The position numbers and the translations under genes are program-made. From CALBPI01 sp039700805 (GTDB lineage Bacteria; Pseudomonadota; Gammaproteobacteria; Steroidobacterales; Woeseiaceae), in assembly GCA_039700805.1 (NCBI GenBank), contig JBCAZE010000129.1, forward strand, positions 1-9,001: a DNA stretch of 9,001 nt, given 5' to 3'. Shown here in pieces: positions 6,991-9,001 of the stretch; the stretch's first letter is position 1, and every line of letters starts with the position of its first letter. The notes beneath the pieces were generated by a model. It saw only the letters and a list, made by a program, of their open reading frames with translations, was not told the origin of the DNA and ran no database searches.

Positions 6991-7929
6991 TTAGCCAGCG
7001 TCTGACTCAATTTCAATTTCTGCGAGCGTCGCTTCGGCGTCTTCCACCTCCGCCGCTCGTACATGAATTGGTGCAAAGGGGTTGCTCTGCACCACCTCGA
7101 TCAACTGCTCTTTCAACAGCTCAAGGATTGCAATAAAGGTGACCGCAACACCGAGACGTCCTTCTTCTGGGTCAAACAGTGTTGTGAAGTCCGCGAAATC
7201 ACTGCCCCGAGTTCGCGTCAAAATGTTTGTCATTCTCTCGCGCACAGACAGCGGTTCTTTCTGAAGATGAAAGTTGGCAAACATCTCCGCCCGCGACATC
7301 ACATCTTTGAAGGCGATCAATAGCTCTTGCAAGGTGACATCCGGAAGCTTTGTCACTCGGCGTTCCTGTTTCACCGGCACATCAACAGGGAACGTGTCGC
7401 GCTCTTCACGCGGCAACGCATCAAGATCCTCAGCCGCTTTTTTGTACCGTTCGTACTCCTGCAGGCGACGCACCAGCTCCGCACGCGGATCGGTTTCGTC
7501 GTCATCCGCCTCTACAGGACGCGGCAATAGCATGCGCGACTTAATCTCTGCCAACATCGCGGCCATGAGCAAGTATTCGCCCGCGAGCTCAAGCTGTAAG
7601 TCCTGCATCAAATCGATGTACTGAACATACTGCTCGGTAATTTCAGTGATGGGAATATCGAGGATATCGAGGTTCTGACGACGGATGAGGTATAGCAATA
7701 AATCCAGCGGGCCCTCGAACGCTTCCAGAAAGACTTTGAGTGCATGCGGCGGGATATAAAGGTCCTGTGGCAACTGGGTCACAGGCTCGCCCTCAACAAT
7801 CGCGAATGGCATTTCGGTTTGCGCCGGCGCGCCACCAGACTGCAGCAGTGGCTGCGTCGTCGGCTCCTGCTCTGGCTGCGATTCTAGCTGTGACACTTGC
7901 TCTGACACGTTGTCTTCAGTGCTCGACAA
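6991..7929 (-). CDS. scpA: Segregation and condensation protein A (kleisin); start uncertain
   Basis: ScpA is the kleisin that bridges the SMC heads and binds ScpB. Numbered from the TTG at 7929 (312 residues), FEGPLDLLLYLI is at 71-82 and QNLDILDIPITEITEQY follows. MAAMLAEIKSRMLLP (122-136) completes the N-terminal domain that contacts the SMC neck. A charged linker contains RLQEYERYKKAAEDLD. The C-terminal winged helix includes VTFIAILELLKEQLIEVVQ (263-281). A gammaproteobacterial lead-in, VTQLPQDLYIPP, precedes the core. The frame stays open to a TTG at 8007. I chose 7929 because GAGAG lies 8 bases before it and the codons upstream look non-coding. GTG at 7908 and ATG at 7812 are alternatives. 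The N-terminal 40 residues are Gln/Glu/Ser-rich and poorly conserved. It sits between yciO and scpB in the same direction. Confidence 0.93.
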   Translation of the reverse strand: MSSTEDNVSEQVSQLESQPEQEPTTQPLLQSGGAPAQTEMPFAIVEGEPVTQLPQDLYIPPHALKVFLEAFEGPLDLLLYLIRRQNLDILDIPITEITEQYVQYIDLMQDLQLELAGEYLLMAAMLAEIKSRMLLPRPVEADDDETDPRAELVRRLQEYERYKKAAEDLDALPREERDTFPVDVPVKQERRVTKLPDVTLQELLIAFKDVMSRAEMFANFHLQKEPLSVRERMTNILTRTRGSDFADFTTLFDPEEGRLGVAVTFIAILELLKEQLIEVVQSNPFAPIHVRAAEVEDAEATLAEIEIESDAG

Positions 7930-8013
7930 TGCTCGGACTCTCGTGAGGTTGAATAATGAGGTAACGGTGTAGTTTACCGCATCTAGCGTGCTCGGATACG
8001 ACCACAATGCGGG
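7930..8013 (-). other. yciO-scpA spacer or N-terminal extension of scpA
   Basis: The scpA frame is open across 7930-8007 back to a TTG, but the translated residues (starting MWSYPSTLDA) show nothing I recognise and the TTG lacks a ribosome-binding site. Base content looks lower in GC than the flanking genes. A short inverted repeat, GGTAA at 7960-7964 and TTACC at 7974-7978, lies here. It may be a plain leader carrying a secondary promoter for scpAB, but I see no convincing -35/-10 pair. Confidence 0.35.
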
Positions 8014-8634
8014 TTAGATCATCTGCGATGTATCGCCTTTGCCTTGTCGCAAAATCACAACGCTATCGCCTGTGAGGTCGATGACACTTGAGGGCTCGAG
8101 GCCACCTGCACCACCATCGATCACCGCCTCGACCCGACCGTTCAATCGCTCCAGCATCTCGCTGGGCTCGGTCACTGGATTCTCATCGCCGGGCAGCAAC
8201 AGCGTCGAGCTCATAATGGGCTCGCTGAGATGCTCGAGCATCGATAGGGGGATCGGATGATCGGGGACACGAATGCCGATGGTCTTGCGACGGGGGTTTT
8301 GTAGGCGCTTTGGCACCTCCCCCGTAGCCCTCAAAATGAACGTATAGGGCCCGGGCGTATACGCCTTCAATAGACGATAGGCCCAGTTATCAACGCGAGC
8401 ATAAGCTGCAATCTCGCTCAAATCGCGGCAAACCAGCGTGAAGTTGTGATCTTTGTTTGTCTGACGAATCCGGCGAATCCTGTCCATCGCACGTTTATCA
8501 CCGATATGACAACCCAACGCATAGGAACAGTCGGTCGGGTAAGCCACCAAGCCGCCCGCACGAATCATGCTGACAACGCGGGCAATTTGCCGTGGTTGCG
8601 GGTTGACGGGATGGATTTCGATGCGATCGGTCAT
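8014..8634 (-). CDS. yciO: YciO, TsaC/Sua5/YrdC-family protein
   Basis: YciO belongs to the YrdC-like family of L-threonylcarbamoyladenylate synthases, which supply the intermediate for t6A37 on tRNA. The 206 residues equal the length of E. coli YciO. Shared motifs are IHPVNPQ (7-13), AYPTDCSYALGC (31-42), RIRQTNKDHNFTLVCRDLSE (55-74), NRPRRKTIG-like NPRRKTIGIRVP (113-124) and VIDLTGD (184-190). The KxR and SxN signatures of housekeeping TsaC are altered: the SxN site reads SSTLLLPGD (142-150). This marks the YciO branch, whose role in t6A synthesis is unsettled. The ATG at 8634 directly follows a perfect palindrome and has no room for a Shine-Dalgarno. It is the first gene of the - operon and diverges from yciB. 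Confidence 0.92.
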   Translation of the reverse strand: MTDRIEIHPVNPQPRQIARVVSMIRAGGLVAYPTDCSYALGCHIGDKRAMDRIRRIRQTNKDHNFTLVCRDLSEIAAYARVDNWAYRLLKAYTPGPYTFILRATGEVPKRLQNPRRKTIGIRVPDHPIPLSMLEHLSEPIMSSTLLLPGDENPVTEPSEMLERLNGRVEAVIDGGAGGLEPSSVIDLTGDSVVILRQGKGDTSQMI

Positions 8635-8653
8635 ACGGCGTATTGTACGCCGT
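8635..8653 (-). promoter_or_regulatory. Perfect palindrome with embedded -10-like TACAAT, abutting yciO start
   Basis: ACGGCGTA (8635-8642) and TACGCCGT (8646-8653) are perfect 8-bp arms around a 3-base loop. On the - strand the centre reads TACAAT (8647-8642), a 5-of-6 match to a sigma-70 -10 box, ending 7 bases before the yciO ATG. That spacing would put the transcript start at or next to the ATG, giving a leaderless or nearly leaderless mRNA. No good -35 is seen 16-18 bases upstream. Alternatively this is an operator for a dimeric regulator, or an mRNA hairpin that masks initiation when transcription comes from further upstream. Confidence 0.5.
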
Positions 8654-8668
8654 TGTCGGAGCCACGGC

Positions 8669-8698
8669 GAGACACCATAGCCTCTTCTCCGCTACCAT
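8669..8698 (+). promoter_or_regulatory. Weak candidate sigma-70 promoter for yciB
   Basis: GAGACA (8669-8674) matches 4 of 6 -35 bases, and TACCAT (8693-8698) matches 4 of 6 -10 bases, with an 18-base spacer. The start of transcription would fall near 8705, about 20 bases before the yciB ATG. It is the best pair I found by eye in the 91-base intergenic region, but matches of this quality arise easily by chance. Confidence 0.22.
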
Positions 8699-8725
8699 AC
8701 GCGCACGTTCAAACGATGTTCGACT

Positions 8726-9001
8726 ATGCAATTCATCATTGATTTTCTGCCATTACTGGTGGCATTGGCTGCTTACAAAGCTGGCGGCATCTACGTCGCA
8801 ACCATCGCGTTGATGATTCTGATCCCGATGATCCCACTGGGGCAGAAACTGCTTGGCAAACCGGTCTCACAGATTCATCTGTGGTCAGCGGTCGCCATAC
8901 TGGTCTTCGGCAGCATGACATTGTTACTGCGTGACCCACGATTTGTCATGGCAAAGCCCAGCATTGTCTATGGGGCATTTGCGATCGCTTTTCTCGTCAC
9001 G
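8726..9001 (+). CDS. yciB: Septation protein A / inner membrane-spanning protein YciB, 3' end beyond window
   Basis: YciB (also called IspZ or septation protein A) is a small polytopic inner-membrane protein linked to cell-envelope integrity and septation. The first 92 residues are visible, about half of the usual ~180. The start MQFIIDFLPLLVALAAYKAG matches the family N-terminus (E. coli has FLDFLPLVVFF then FYK). Hydrophobic segments lie at about 3-17, 22-38, 52-69 and 78-92. VFGSMTLLLRDPRFVMAKPS (60-79) corresponds to the conserved FGG.TL....FI..K block, and VYGAFA follows. No clear Shine-Dalgarno precedes the ATG. The frame is open to the last base of the window. Confidence 0.92.
   Translation, partial: MQFIIDFLPLLVALAAYKAGGIYVATIALMILIPMIPLGQKLLGKPVSQIHLWSAVAILVFGSMTLLLRDPRFVMAKPSIVYGAFAIAFLVT

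Noticed and set aside
8653..8681. TTGTCG with CATAGC at 17-base spacing as an alternative + strand promoter for yciB
   Set aside because: The -10 match is 3 of 6 and its start would lie further from yciB than the other candidate; no better than background.

Overview
The window looks like a chromosomal housekeeping region of a non-enteric gammaproteobacterium of moderate GC (mid-50s by eye). The evidence is the ubiG-mupP-yciK and yciO-scpA-scpB-rluB neighbourhoods typical of that class. The presence of ScpA/ScpB also points away from the enterics, which use MukBEF instead. I cannot place it below class. I see no mobile element, phage gene, CRISPR array, tRNA or rRNA.

Region 1 (1-5331, + strand) is one tightly packed operon of six genes, entered from outside the window. 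It holds mtaD (5' end missing), ubiG, a MupP/Gph-type HAD phosphatase, rmuC, a degenerate squalene/phytoene-synthase-like protein, and yciK. Every junction overlaps by 4 or 8 bases, so translational coupling is likely throughout. The chemistry links in places. UbiG releases S-adenosylhomocysteine and MtaD deaminates it. MupP-type enzymes act in cell-wall muramate recycling. The two most interesting members are the phosphatase, whose sequence and position favour MupP over a true phosphoglycolate phosphatase, and the prenyl-synthase-like protein, which seems to have lost its catalytic Asp motifs.

Region 2 (5338-8634, - strand) is a second operon read toward the first: yciO, scpA, scpB, rluB. 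It combines a TsaC/YrdC-family protein, the two kleisin-complex subunits that work with SMC in chromosome segregation, and a 23S rRNA pseudouridine synthase. Its 3' end meets that of region 1 with only 6 bases between stop codons and no convincing terminator.

Region 3 (8635-9001) has a 91-base divergent intergenic stretch with a perfect 8-bp-arm palindrome directly against the yciO start codon, followed by the 5' part of yciB (septation protein A) on the + strand.

There is no clear undescribed multi-gene system here. The best leads are the prenyl-synthase-like protein, the probable MupP assignment, the palindrome with an embedded -10-like element at yciO, and the long acidic tail of ScpB.
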